A DNA stretch of 13,267 nucleotides from the NCBI GenBank assembly GCA_038320185.1, contig JBBQDZ010000053.1:1-13267 (forward strand), read 5' to 3'. The DNA is from JBBQDZ01 sp038320185. GTDB lineage: Bacteria; Actinomycetota; Thermoleophilia; Gaiellales; Gaiellaceae. A program made the translations under genes and the position numbers. Below, one piece after another: positions 1-7,185 of this stretch (the first letter of the stretch is position 1; each line of letters opens with the position of its first letter). The notes under the pieces were generated by a model. It made no database searches. It was not told the origin of the DNA and saw only the letters and a program-made list of their open reading frames with translations.

Positions 1-1
1 C

Positions 2-181
2 GGCCAGCGGCTGCGTCTCGGCGAGGTGGAGCTCGAGGTGACGATGCGCTGCGACCCGTGCGAGCGGATGGAGGCACTGCGCCCCGGCCTCCGTGCCGAG
101 CTCGCCGGCCGGCGCGGCATGCTCGCCCGGGTACTGCGCACTGGGACGGTCGCCGTCGGCGACGAGCTCGTCCTCGACTAG
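2..181 (+). CDS. MOSC-domain protein, C-terminal end (partial)
   Basis: Only the last 59 codons are inside the window, ending in TAG; the start lies to the left. The visible residues have the pattern of the end of a MOSC domain: a Leu-Gly-Glu-Val strand, then a MRCDPCERM segment with two cysteines, then RPGL, then a GRRGMLARVL strand, and a closing GTVAVGDELVLD. MOSC domains occur in molybdenum-cofactor sulfurases and in stand-alone proteins of the YiiM type, where a conserved cysteine is proposed to carry sulfur or bind the cofactor. The protein ends right after the domain, so the domain is C-terminal or the whole protein. The substrate cannot be told from this fragment. The gene converges on the DUF2207 gene, with an inverted repeat starting about 30 bases after its stop. 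Confidence 0.78.
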   Translation, partial: GQRLRLGEVELEVTMRCDPCERMEALRPGLRAELAGRRGMLARVLRTGTVAVGDELVLD

Positions 182-211
182 CCTTAGAGAGCCCCTATCA
201 AAATGGGCACG

Positions 212-238
212 GGGCCGCTGCGGCACGCTGAGCGGCCC
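212..238 (+). terminator. possible terminator hairpin after the MOSC gene
   Basis: GGGCCGCT at 212-219 and AGCGGCCC at 231-238 form a perfect 8-bp stem with an 11-base loop, 30 bases after the MOSC stop codon. No T-run follows, which is common in high-GC genomes, so the terminator call rests only on the stem and its position. Confidence 0.4.
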
Positions 239-262
239 GTGGCGCTCGTCCTCGGTTGCGCC

Positions 263-279
263 CGTATCCTCCGGATACG
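263..279. repeat. short inverted repeat in the convergent gap
   Basis: CGTATCC at 263-269 and GGATACG at 273-279 are perfect 7-base inverted arms around TCC. It lies in the otherwise empty gap 182-468 between two converging genes. It could be a second terminator element or a protein-binding site, and nothing in the sequence decides between them. Apart from this, the hairpin at 212-238 and the repeats at 405-480, I see no gene, tRNA or promoter in the gap. Confidence 0.3.
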
Positions 280-404
280 AACGCGCCCTGCGTCCTTGCC
301 ACGCACCACTCATCGCACCGCATCGACCGCAGTCATTCTGATACCGACTCTTAGTGCCGACGCGCGCGTTCCACTCTCGGCGCATTCTCGGCACACTTCT
401 TTTG

Positions 405-452
405 CTGCCTCTGGGGTGGCTCTGGGGTGGCTCTGAGGCTCCTCTGAGGCAG
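405..452. repeat. tandem 11-bp repeat within an inverted repeat
   Basis: CTCTGGGGTGG occurs twice in tandem (409-419, 420-430). Two degenerate CTCTGAGG copies follow (431-438, and 442-449 within CTCCTCTGAGG). The block is bounded by inverted arms CTGCCTC (405-411) and GAGGCAG (446-452). It sits just downstream of the DUF2207 stop on the minus strand, so it may help end the methyltransferase-lemA-DUF2207 transcript. Next to it, GGCGCCT (463-469) and AGGCGCC (474-480) make a 7-bp hairpin across the DUF2207 stop codon. Confidence 0.35.
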
Positions 453-468
453 TGGGAGTAGGGGCGCC

Positions 469-2367
469 TCACCAGGCGCCTCCGCCGCCTCCACCGCCGC
501 CGCCTCCACCGCCGCCGGAGAAGCCGCCGCCGCCCCCGCTGCCCGAGCTCGACGGCGGCGCGAGCGCCGATCCGAAGCCCGCGCTCAGGTCGGAGATGTT
601 GAGCGAGCTCGCGCCGGAGCCGAGATCCCCGTTCGGGCTGATCCAGAAGATCGAGCTCTGCTGGGCGTAGGCCTCCGGCATGTTGAGGTGCGCCGCCTGG
701 AGCACCCGGTCGGCGATGCCGAAAGCGATGCCGTAGACGAGGTAGCGCTCCCAGAGCTCCAGCGTCGCCGGCGCCGCCTCGTCGAGGCGAGGAAAATCCG
801 TGAGGTACCGGCGGAAGGCCTGCCAGCGGTCTGCCTCGAGCTCCGCAGGCTTCGTCCGTCGCCGCCACAGGCGCACCTGGGCCGCCGCGAGCACGAGACC
901 GAGCGCGTTGACGGCGGCGCAGACCCCGAGTGCCACGAGCACCACGTCCGTCCACCGCGGCGAGACCGACCGCCAGCCGGAGATCGCGAGCCAGAGCATG
1001 ATCAACGCGGCCAGGCCGAAGGCGACGATCCCGAGGAAGAGAACGGCGAAGCCGGGGCCGACGAACCACTTCCGCTCCTCGATCGCGCTCTTGACCGCGT
1101 CCTTGAAGGCGGTGAAGCGCTTGCTGTTGGTGGTCCGGTGCGCCGAGATCTTCTCGCGGAAGTTCGAGAGCCGCTCCGGCCCCGACCCGAGCAGCGCATC
1201 GACGACCTCCTTGACCGGCTCCTCGAAGGCGGTCACAGCGACTGTCGTGTCGCCCTTGCTCAGCTCCAGGTCAGATACCTGCTCGTGCCGGAGCCCTCCC
1301 CAGACCTTCTTCTCGGTGGTCACGGGCTTCGACTTGAAGACATCGCGCCGGATGAGGTCGAAGAGCGTGGCCGTGAACTCGAGCGAACCCACCGATGTGT
1401 TCTCGCGCAGGAGCGGCGGGACGAGCGCCGGCTCGAGATCGGAGGGCGGCGCCTGCTCGTACTCGCGATCGTAGCCCGTGTTCGGCTCGCGGCCGGACCA
1501 GAGGAAGACGAAGGTGACGAGCGCGAGCGAGGGCAGGAGCGCAAGGGCGAGCAGGACGCCGATCGTCCGCCAGATGTGGTGGACGGCGTCGTGGATCTTC
1601 GTCCGGTCCCGTGCCGCCGCCGCGGCATCGTCCCGCTCCTCCTTGAGGATCTTCTGGAGCCCGTTTCCGCGTACCACTTGCGCGCCGGCCGTCGAGCGCA
1701 GTAGACGGCGCGGGAAGACCGTTCGGAGCTCGACGAACTGGTGGTCGGGGACGTCGAGCGCGCGGAGGATCGTGAACCGCGGCAGGCGCCGCGTGTCGCC
1801 GTGCACCCAGTAGGGGTGGCCGAAGACGCGGTAGCGGGGCCCCGGCTTCAGGCGCTCCGGCAACTTCATCGAGGCCCGCAGCCTGTGCACGCCAACCGGC
1901 CACTCCGATCCCCACACCTTGAGGTCGACATCGACCACGTCGTCGTAGGCTTTCGCGAGGCCGCGGAAGCGGTAGGAGATGGTGTACGTCCGCGTCTCGT
2001 CGATCGCGCTGTAGTGCCAGACGATACGGACCTTGCTACCGCTGCGCTCGACGCCGTAGGTGCCGGCCGCGCTGGAGCAACCGAGCTTCGTGCAGCCGCC
2101 CGTTCTGTAGGACTGCCCGTGCTCGGAGACGAGGATGCGGTCGATCGACTCGCCCTTGCGCAACGGGATGTCGCGGTAGGCGCCTGAAAAGATCCCCGAA
2201 TAGGCGAAGGTGATCCGCTCGCTCACGTCGAGGGAGCCGTCGGGGGCGATGCGGACGGCGACGTTCCCATCGGGGAGCGCGTAGGCCTTCGCGTGGGCAA
2301 GTGCCGGCAGCGCGAGAGCGAGGAGCGCTGCCGCGGCGGCGAACGCTGTGGCGCGGGAGCGGCTCAG
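469..2367 (-). CDS. DUF2207-family membrane protein with poly-Gly tail
   Basis: This is a predicted 632-residue secreted and membrane-anchored protein of the DUF2207 family, which is commonly encoded beside lemA; its biochemical role is unknown. Residues 1-26 are a signal peptide (basic SRSR start, long Ala/Leu core, cleavage after ALAHA). Residues 27-250 form the beta-rich extracytoplasmic DUF2207 domain, recognisable from YALPDGNVAVRIAPDGSLDV and FAYSGIFSGAYRDIPL. Membrane spans lie near 268-290, 435-463 and 473-498. A loop of about 140 residues separates the first two. The chain ends in a Gly-rich tail (from about 609) closing in Ala-Trp. The start is odd: between the lemA stop and the signal peptide the frame has no ATG, GTG or TTG. 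I place it at a CTG (2367-2365) that overlaps the lemA TGA as CTGA, so translation is probably coupled. The frame stays open further upstream, but only as a shadow over lemA. Confidence 0.87.
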   Translation of the reverse strand: MSRSRATAFAAAAALLALALPALAHAKAYALPDGNVAVRIAPDGSLDVSERITFAYSGIFSGAYRDIPLRKGESIDRILVSEHGQSYRTGGCTKLGCSSAAGTYGVERSGSKVRIVWHYSAIDETRTYTISYRFRGLAKAYDDVVDVDLKVWGSEWPVGVHRLRASMKLPERLKPGPRYRVFGHPYWVHGDTRRLPRFTILRALDVPDHQFVELRTVFPRRLLRSTAGAQVVRGNGLQKILKEERDDAAAAARDRTKIHDAVHHIWRTIGVLLALALLPSLALVTFVFLWSGREPNTGYDREYEQAPPSDLEPALVPPLLRENTSVGSLEFTATLFDLIRRDVFKSKPVTTEKKVWGGLRHEQVSDLELSKGDTTVAVTAFEEPVKEVVDALLGSGPERLSNFREKISAHRTTNSKRFTAFKDAVKSAIEERKWFVGPGFAVLFLGIVAFGLAALIMLWLAISGWRSVSPRWTDVVLVALGVCAAVNALGLVLAAAQVRLWRRRTKPAELEADRWQAFRRYLTDFPRLDEAAPATLELWERYLVYGIAFGIADRVLQAAHLNMPEAYAQQSSIFWISPNGDLGSGASSLNISDLSAGFGSALAPPSSSGSGGGGGFSGGGGGGGGGGGGGAW

Positions 2368-2939
2368 GACGTGAACTGCACGCGAGGGGCCTCGCGCGCC
2401 GCCTCTTCGATCTCGAAGTACTGCCGGCTCTTGAAGTTGAACATGTTGGCGAAGATGTTCGTCGGCACCGACTGGATCGCGTTGTCGTAGGTCAGGACGG
2501 TGTCGTTGTAGACCTGGCGCGAGACCGCGATGTTCTGCTCGACGTCGGAGAGCTGAGCCTGGAGCTGCTGGAAGTTCTCGGTCGCCCGAAGCTGCGGGTA
2601 GGCCTCGGCGACGGCGAACAGCCGGCCGAGCGCGGCCGTCAGCATGTTCTCCGCGGCTGCCTGCTGCTGCACTCCCTGCGCCTGCTGCGCGGCCGCTCGG
2701 GCCTTCGTCACCTCCTCGAAGGTGCCCTTCTCGTGCGCCGCGTAGCCCTTGACCGTCTCGACCAGGTTCGGGATCAGGTCGTAGCGCTTCTTCAGCTGCA
2801 CGTCGACCTGGGCCCACGCGTTCTCGCTGCGGTTGCGCAGGCGGACGAGCCGGTTGTACATCGTGATCGCGACCAGCAGCAGGAGGATCGCCACTGCCAC
2901 GATCACGACCACCCAGACGATGCCCGAGGCGACGATCAC
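2364..2939 (-). CDS. lemA: LemA family protein
   Basis: This 191-residue protein matches LemA over its full length. A single N-terminal membrane helix (about residues 6-27) is followed by the family signature YNRLVRLRNRSENAWAQVDV, then KKRYDLIPNLVETVKGYA (about 51-67). The remainder is a long alpha-helical, Gln/Ala-rich coiled region ending in NIFANMFNFKSRQYFEIEE. LemA proteins are predicted to have a short outside N-terminus and a cytoplasmic helical bundle; their molecular function is not established. The start is GTG at 2939, directly before the membrane helix and 9 bases after the methyltransferase stop. The stop overlaps the proposed CTG start of the DUF2207 gene. The pairing of LemA with DUF2207 is common in bacteria and suggests a joint role in the cell envelope. 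Confidence 0.95.
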   Translation of the reverse strand: MIVASGIVWVVVIVAVAILLLLVAITMYNRLVRLRNRSENAWAQVDVQLKKRYDLIPNLVETVKGYAAHEKGTFEEVTKARAAAQQAQGVQQQAAAENMLTAALGRLFAVAEAYPQLRATENFQQLQAQLSDVEQNIAVSRQVYNDTVLTYDNAIQSVPTNIFANMFNFKSRQYFEIEEAAREAPRVQFTS

Positions 2940-2948
2940 GGGCGGAGC

Positions 2949-3680
2949 CTAACCTCTGGGGCGGTCTGTGCCTAGCGACCTCGCGATCCAGACCGTGTCC
3001 TCGCCGCCGCGGTAGGGACTCCGGTCGAACCAGCCGTAGCACGCCTCGACCTCGAAACCGGCCCCCTCGAGCAGCACGCGCCACTCGGACGGCGAGAGCC
3101 ACGCCAGCTCCATCGTCGAGGACATAGCGGCGTCGCGGACCGAGAGCGTCAGCGTTCGCGTCGCCTCGTCCCAGTCCGCCCGCTCCCAGATGCCGGGCTC
3201 GCGCTCGAGCCAGTGGCCGTGCGTCTCGGCGATATCGTCCGGGCCCGGCTCGAAGACGTCGAAGACGAGGCGGCCACCGGGGAGGAGCAACTCGCGGGCT
3301 GCGCGCAGCGCAAGGGAGCGGTCCGCGTCGCTGCGCAGGTGGAGGTACGACCGGAACGGGCAGAGGACGAGCGGGACCTGCTCCGCGACGGGGGGCCGCG
3401 TGAGCTCGCCGAGGCGGAGGTCGATCCGCCCCGCCGCGCCCGCGAGCTCCGCCTGCCGGGCGCAGCGCTCCAGCATCCCGCGCGACGAGTCGACCCCGAT
3501 GACGGAGATGCCCTCGGCCGCAATCGGGATCGCGATGCGCCCCGTCCCGACTCCGAGCTCGACGACAGGCCCGCCCGACTGCTTCGCCTCCGCGACGTAG
3601 AACGGGACGTCCTCGGTGACGCCGCGGCTCCAGGGGTCGTAGAGCTCGGCGATGGCGTCGTAGGAGCTCGGTTCCACCAT
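2949..3680 (-). CDS. class I SAM-dependent methyltransferase
   Basis: This is a 243-residue Rossmann-fold methyltransferase. Motif I, VVELGVGTGRIAIPIA (about 39-54), gives the glycine-rich SAM-binding loop. VIGVDSS (about 60-66) supplies the acidic residue that holds the ribose. LVFDVF and the LLPGGRL segment match motifs IV-V of the Methyltransf_25 type. The N-terminal YDAIAELYDPW is typical of small-molecule methyltransferases. The substrate cannot be inferred. It starts at ATG 3680 with GAGAA upstream, is divergent from pheS, and lies 9 bases ahead of lemA. It is therefore probably the first gene of the methyltransferase-lemA-DUF2207 transcript, although its role need not be related to theirs. 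Confidence 0.9.
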   Translation of the reverse strand: MVEPSSYDAIAELYDPWSRGVTEDVPFYVAEAKQSGGPVVELGVGTGRIAIPIAAEGISVIGVDSSRGMLERCARQAELAGAAGRIDLRLGELTRPPVAEQVPLVLCPFRSYLHLRSDADRSLALRAARELLLPGGRLVFDVFEPGPDDIAETHGHWLEREPGIWERADWDEATRTLTLSVRDAAMSSTMELAWLSPSEWRVLLEGAGFEVEACYGWFDRSPYRGGEDTVWIARSLGTDRPRG

Positions 3681-3691
3681 CGGATTCTCGC

Positions 3692-3697
3692 TATCGT
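3692..3697 (+). promoter_or_regulatory. possible -10 box for pheST leader
   Basis: TATCGT fits the actinobacterial TANNNT pattern and ends 6 bases before a GTG at 3704. If used, transcription would start at about that GTG and give a leaderless leader peptide. No convincing -35 box is present. Confidence 0.2.
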
Positions 3698-3703
3698 GAG
3701 GCT

Positions 3704-3769
3704 GTGGACGCGACGCGCAGCGCCTTCGTCTTTACCGCGCCCCGGCTCGTCGCCGGGGAGCGACGCTGA
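3704..3769 (+). CDS. possible 21-codon pheST leader peptide
   Basis: A GTG at 3704 opens a 21-codon frame closed by TGA at 3767-3769, between the divergent methyltransferase and pheS. It contains the run Ala-Phe-Val-Phe-Thr, with Phe codons at 3725-3727 and 3731-3733. Phe codons in a short frame ahead of pheST are what attenuation control of this operon uses in other bacteria. The case here is weak: there are only two Phe codons, separated by Val, and the GAGG at 3698-3701 is too close to the GTG to act as a good ribosome site. Leaderless translation from the proposed promoter would remove that problem. I treat it as a candidate only. Confidence 0.28.
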   Translation: MDATRSAFVFTAPRLVAGERR

Positions 3770-3810
3770 CGCGCTCAGCCGACCTTCCCTGAACTCGAGC
3801 CGGGGCTGAG
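3740..3810 (+). promoter_or_regulatory. ladder of alternative hairpins in pheST leader
   Basis: Four perfect inverted repeats follow one another in overlapping order: CCCCGGC/GCCGGGG (3740-3746 with 3752-3758), CGTCGC/GCGACG (3748-3753 with 3760-3765), GCTGA/TCAGC (3765-3769 with 3775-3779) and CTCAGCC/GGCTGAG (3774-3780 with 3804-3810). Neighbours cannot all form together, as in attenuators. The ladder begins 7 bases after the Phe-Val-Phe codons of the candidate leader peptide and ends before pheS. Short GC-rich arms arise easily by chance in this genome, and there is no T-run, so regulation of termination or of translation is inference. Confidence 0.33.
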
Positions 3811-3836
3811 AACGCGGTGGACACGACCCTCGAATC

Positions 3837-3843
3837 GGAGGAG
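3837..3843 (+). promoter_or_regulatory. Shine-Dalgarno site deciding the pheS start
   Basis: GGAGGAG ends 6 bases before GTG 3850. The other in-frame starts, GTG 3817 and GTG 3883, have no comparable site. This selects 3850 as the pheS start. Confidence 0.75.
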
Positions 3844-3849
3844 AAAGAG

Positions 3850-4878
3850 GTGGAGGAACGGCCGGGTAGTACAGTCGCCGCCGTGGACTGGGCGGCGTAC
3901 GAGGCGGAGGCACTCGCTGCCTTCGGCGACGCCTCGAGCGCGGCACAGCTCTCCGACGCGCACGTTCTCTACCTCGGCAGGCGTTCGCCCCTCCCGCAGG
4001 CTTTGCGCGAGATCCGCGATGCGCAGACCGGCCGAACGCTGAACACGCTTCGGGCGCGCCTCGAGACGGCCGAACGCGACGCGGCCGAGCGCCTGGGGCA
4101 GACCGAGCTGAAGCGGCGGCTCGAGGAGGAGCGCGTCGACGTCACGCTCCCCGGCGAGCACCTTCCGTTCGGCCAGCTGCACCCGATCACCCAGGTGCGC
4201 CGCCAGGTCGAGGACGCGTTCCTCGGGCTCGGGTACGAGATCCGGGACGATCGCGAGGTCGAGACGATCGCCTACAACTTCGACAAGCTCGCCTTCGAGC
4301 CGACCCACCCGTCGCGGTCCGCGCGAGATACGTTCTTCCTGGAGCGCGACCGCGTTCTTCGCACCGAGACCTCGCCCTCGCAGATCCACGCGCTCGAGGA
4401 GAGGGAGCCGCCCATCTACATGGTCTCGATCGGCCGGGTCTACCGGCGCGATGCGATCACTGCAACGAGGTACCCGATCTTCCACCAGTTCGAGGGGCTC
4501 GCGGTGGATCGCGGCCTCACTCTTGCCGACCTGAAAGGGACGCTCCTGCACGTGATGCGCGCGCTCTACGGGCCGGAGCGGCGCGTCCGCTTCCGGACGC
4601 ACTTCTTCCCCTTCACCGAGCCCTCGATCGAGCCCGACGTCAGCTGCGGGATCTGCGGCGGCGCCGGCTGCCGCACCTGCAAGCACTCCGGCTGGATCGA
4701 GATGGGTGGGGCCGGCATGGTCGACCCTCGCGTCTTCGAGAACGTGGGCGTCGACCCGAACGAGTGGAGCGGCTTCGCGTTCGGCTGCGGGCTCGAGCGG
4801 ACGGCGCAGCTGCGGCACGACATCCCCGACATCCGCCTCCTTTGGGAGGGCGACCTGCGGGTGCTCCGGCAGTTTTAG
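3850..4878 (+). CDS. pheS: phenylalanyl-tRNA synthetase alpha subunit
   Basis: The 342-residue alpha subunit charges tRNA-Phe in the cytoplasm as part of an alpha2-beta2 enzyme; this subunit holds the catalytic site. The N-terminal helical hairpin (about 12-95) includes YLGRRSPL. Class II motif 1 is around HPITQVRRQVEDAFLGLGYEI (about 111-131), followed by the HPSRSARDTFFL segment. Motif 2 is GRVYRRDAITATRYPIFHQF (195-214). Motif 3 is FGCGLERTAQLRHDIPDIR (about 311-329). A CxxC-x4-CxxC cluster (Cys266, 269, 274, 277), seen in many bacterial PheS proteins, may bind zinc. The start is taken as GTG 3850 because GGAGGAG stands 6 bases upstream; a GTG at 3817 would add 11 residues. pheT begins 4 bases after the stop. 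Confidence 0.97.
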   Translation: MEERPGSTVAAVDWAAYEAEALAAFGDASSAAQLSDAHVLYLGRRSPLPQALREIRDAQTGRTLNTLRARLETAERDAAERLGQTELKRRLEEERVDVTLPGEHLPFGQLHPITQVRRQVEDAFLGLGYEIRDDREVETIAYNFDKLAFEPTHPSRSARDTFFLERDRVLRTETSPSQIHALEEREPPIYMVSIGRVYRRDAITATRYPIFHQFEGLAVDRGLTLADLKGTLLHVMRALYGPERRVRFRTHFFPFTEPSIEPDVSCGICGGAGCRTCKHSGWIEMGGAGMVDPRVFENVGVDPNEWSGFAFGCGLERTAQLRHDIPDIRLLWEGDLRVLRQF

Positions 4879-4882
4879 CCTG

Positions 4883-7183
4883 ATGAAGGTCCCGCTCTCC
4901 TGGCTGCGCGACTACGTCGCGATCGAGATGCCGCTTCCGGAGCTCGCCGAGCGGCTAAGCGTCGCCGCCGCCGAGGTCGAAGGGGTCGAGCGCCGCGGCG
5001 TAAGCGACGAGGGCGGGAACCTTGGCCTCTTCCGCGTCGGCCGGGTGCTCGAGGCCGAAAAGCACCCGAACGCAGACCGGCTCCAGCTCTGCCGCGTCGA
5101 CGTGGGGGAGGGGGATGCGCGCCAGATCGTTTGCGGCGCCTGGAACTTCGCCGCCGGAGCGACCGTCGCGGTCGCCCTTGCGGGCGCCGTGCTGCCGAAC
5201 GGGCTGAAGCTCGATCGGCGCAAGGTTCGCGGCGAGGCCTCCGACGGGATGATCCTCGCCGAGGACGAGGTCGATCTCGGTACCGACCACACTGGGATCA
5301 TCGTCCTCCCGGACGGTCCGGAGCCAGGAACTCCGCTAGCGGAGGTCCTGCCGCTCACCGACGACGTGCTCATCGTCGAGGCAACGGGCAACCGGCCCGA
5401 CCTTCTCTCCGTCTACGGCGTGGCGCGCGAGGTCGCGGCGCTGTACGACCTCGAGCTGGCTTCTCCTCCCGGCCTCGATCCGCAGCGTGCCGGGGACGAG
5501 CCGGTGGACGTTGCGATCGACGATCTCGCCGGCTGTCCTCGCTACGTCGGACGGCTCTTTCGCGAGGTCCAGGTCGGCCCGTCGCCGATCTGGCTGCGGG
5601 CGCGCCTCTCCGCGGCTGGCGTCCGGCCGATCTCGAACGTCGTCGACGTGACGAATTACGTCATGGTCGCGCTCGGCAACCCGCTGCACGCGTTCGATCA
5701 CACCATCCTCGCGCAGAAACGCGTGGTCGTTCGACGGGCGCACCCCGGGGAGAAGCTCAGGATGCTGGACGGAGCCGTGCGCACACTCGATCCAGCAGAT
5801 CTCGTCATCGCCGACGCCGAGCGGGCCATCGCGCTGGCCGGGATCATGGGCGGCGAGGAGACGGAGATCGCCGAGCAGACGCAAGTCGTGCTGCTCGAGG
5901 CGGCGAACTTCGAGCCGTTCGGCATCTTCCGGACCTCCGAGCGGCTGCGGCTGCGAACCGAGGGCTCGAACCGCTGGGAGAAGGGGGTCGACCCGCACCT
6001 CGCGCCGCAGGCGGCAGCGCTCGCGACGCAGCTTCTCGTCGAGGTCGCGGGTGCGAGATGGGTGGGCGAGCGTGACGTCAGGGGCGCCTTGCCGGAGCCG
6101 CCGGTCGTCCCCTTCCGGCCGGGCGCGGCCGATGCGTTGATCGGCCTCGAGACGCCGCCGGCGCAGCAGGAGGCGCTACTCGAACGCCTCGGGATGGACG
6201 TTTTCAAGGGCGGAGGCGGCTGGAGTGTCACCGTCCCCACCTGGCGGGCACGCGACGTCACCCGTGAGGTGGACGTCATCGAGGAGGTCGCTCGCTTCCG
6301 CCTCGGCGAGGTGCCGTTCAAGCTGCCGCTGCGGCGGGCGATGTTCGGCACACTCACCCCTGAGCAGCGGCTGCGGCGTCGGGTGGAGGACGTCCTCGCC
6401 GGACTCGGCTTCTCGGAGATCTACACGCCCTCGCTCCGACCCGCCGAGGCCGAGCCGTCGGGCCTTCCGCTCTCGGAGCCGATCTCGGTCGAGCTCGCCG
6501 TCCTGCGAACGAGCCTGCTCCCGAGTCTCGTCGAGGCCGCCCTCCGCAACGTCGACGCGGGTGCAGTCGAGATCCGGCTGTTCGAGATCGCTCGGGTGTA
6601 TTTCCGGGAGGAAGGAGAGCTCCCCCGCGAGCGCCTTCACGTCGCCGGGGTCCTCGAGGGCGGCTTCGGTCGGGTGAAGGGAGCCGTCGAGGCGCTGCAC
6701 GGGGCGCTGAAGGCTGCGGCGGTCTTCGAGCCGGGAGCGGACGAGCTGTTGCATCCGCAGAAGGCTGCGCGTGTCGATTCGGGAATCCTCGGCGAGCTCC
6801 ATCCGCGCGTGCTCGACGGCACCTGGGGCGCGTTCGAGCTCGACCTCGAGGATCTCTTCGCCGGCATCGTCGAGCCGATCGTCTACCAGGACGTCGCCAC
6901 GTATCCCGCCGTGCGTCAGGACCTCGCCTTCGTCGTCGGCGAGGACGTTCCCGCTGCGGCGCTCGTCGACGCGGCGCGGGACGCGGCCGGCCCCGAGCTG
7001 CGGGAGCTGCGGGCCTTCGATGTCTACCGCGGCGAGCAGGTGGGCGAGGGGCGGAAGTCGATCGCCTTCGCGGCCACATTCCAGTCGCCGGAACGGACGC
7101 TCTCGGACGAGGACGCCGCGGCCCTGCGGGTCCGGATCGTCGAGGCGCTGCGCGAGCGCTTTGGCGCCGAGCTGCGCGCGTAG
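4883..7183 (+). CDS. pheT: phenylalanyl-tRNA synthetase beta subunit
   Basis: The 766-residue beta subunit pairs with PheS, binds tRNA-Phe and edits mischarged Tyr-tRNA. Domains in order: an N-terminal MKVPLSWLRDYV segment; the tRNA-binding OB fold (about 45-155, with EKHPNADRLQLCRVDVG); the B3/B4 editing domain (about 210-375), with ISNVVDVTNYVM, LAGIMGGEETEI and RTEGSNRWEKGVDP; B5 (about 405-475), with TREVDVIEEVARF; the inactive class II-like core (about 480-670), with GILGELHP; and the FDX-ACB domain (about 673-766), with YPAVRQDLAFVV and DVYRGEQVGEGRKSIAF. The length is slightly below the usual 790-810. The ATG at 4883 follows the pheS TAG by 4 bases and lacks a strong ribosome site, so translation is probably coupled to pheS. 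Confidence 0.97.
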   Translation: MKVPLSWLRDYVAIEMPLPELAERLSVAAAEVEGVERRGVSDEGGNLGLFRVGRVLEAEKHPNADRLQLCRVDVGEGDARQIVCGAWNFAAGATVAVALAGAVLPNGLKLDRRKVRGEASDGMILAEDEVDLGTDHTGIIVLPDGPEPGTPLAEVLPLTDDVLIVEATGNRPDLLSVYGVAREVAALYDLELASPPGLDPQRAGDEPVDVAIDDLAGCPRYVGRLFREVQVGPSPIWLRARLSAAGVRPISNVVDVTNYVMVALGNPLHAFDHTILAQKRVVVRRAHPGEKLRMLDGAVRTLDPADLVIADAERAIALAGIMGGEETEIAEQTQVVLLEAANFEPFGIFRTSERLRLRTEGSNRWEKGVDPHLAPQAAALATQLLVEVAGARWVGERDVRGALPEPPVVPFRPGAADALIGLETPPAQQEALLERLGMDVFKGGGGWSVTVPTWRARDVTREVDVIEEVARFRLGEVPFKLPLRRAMFGTLTPEQRLRRRVEDVLAGLGFSEIYTPSLRPAEAEPSGLPLSEPISVELAVLRTSLLPSLVEAALRNVDAGAVEIRLFEIARVYFREEGELPRERLHVAGVLEGGFGRVKGAVEALHGALKAAAVFEPGADELLHPQKAARVDSGILGELHPRVLDGTWGAFELDLEDLFAGIVEPIVYQDVATYPAVRQDLAFVVGEDVPAAALVDAARDAAGPELRELRAFDVYRGEQVGEGRKSIAFAATFQSPERTLSDEDAAALRVRIVEALRERFGAELRA

Positions 7184-7185
7184 TC

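Noticed and set aside
182..468. Small plus-strand frames in the gap after the MOSC gene
   Set aside because: No ribosome site, no recognisable product, and they run through hairpins and repeats; the stretch is best read as a non-coding convergent gap.
688..1704. Long plus-strand frame opposite the DUF2207 gene
   Set aside because: It has the same antisense shadow pattern, with no recognisable motif and no ribosome site, whereas the minus-strand product has a signal peptide and membrane helices.
2368..3102. Upstream extension of the DUF2207 frame, giving an 877-residue protein
   Set aside because: The extra part lies in another frame over lemA, is Arg/Gly/Pro-rich without domain character, and the signal peptide begins only after the lemA stop.
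3734..3739. ACCGCG followed by a hairpin in the pheS leader, resembling a T-box antiterminator element
   Set aside because: The TGGN part before ACCGCG is missing and there is no room for a stem I before the divergent methyltransferase start at 3680.
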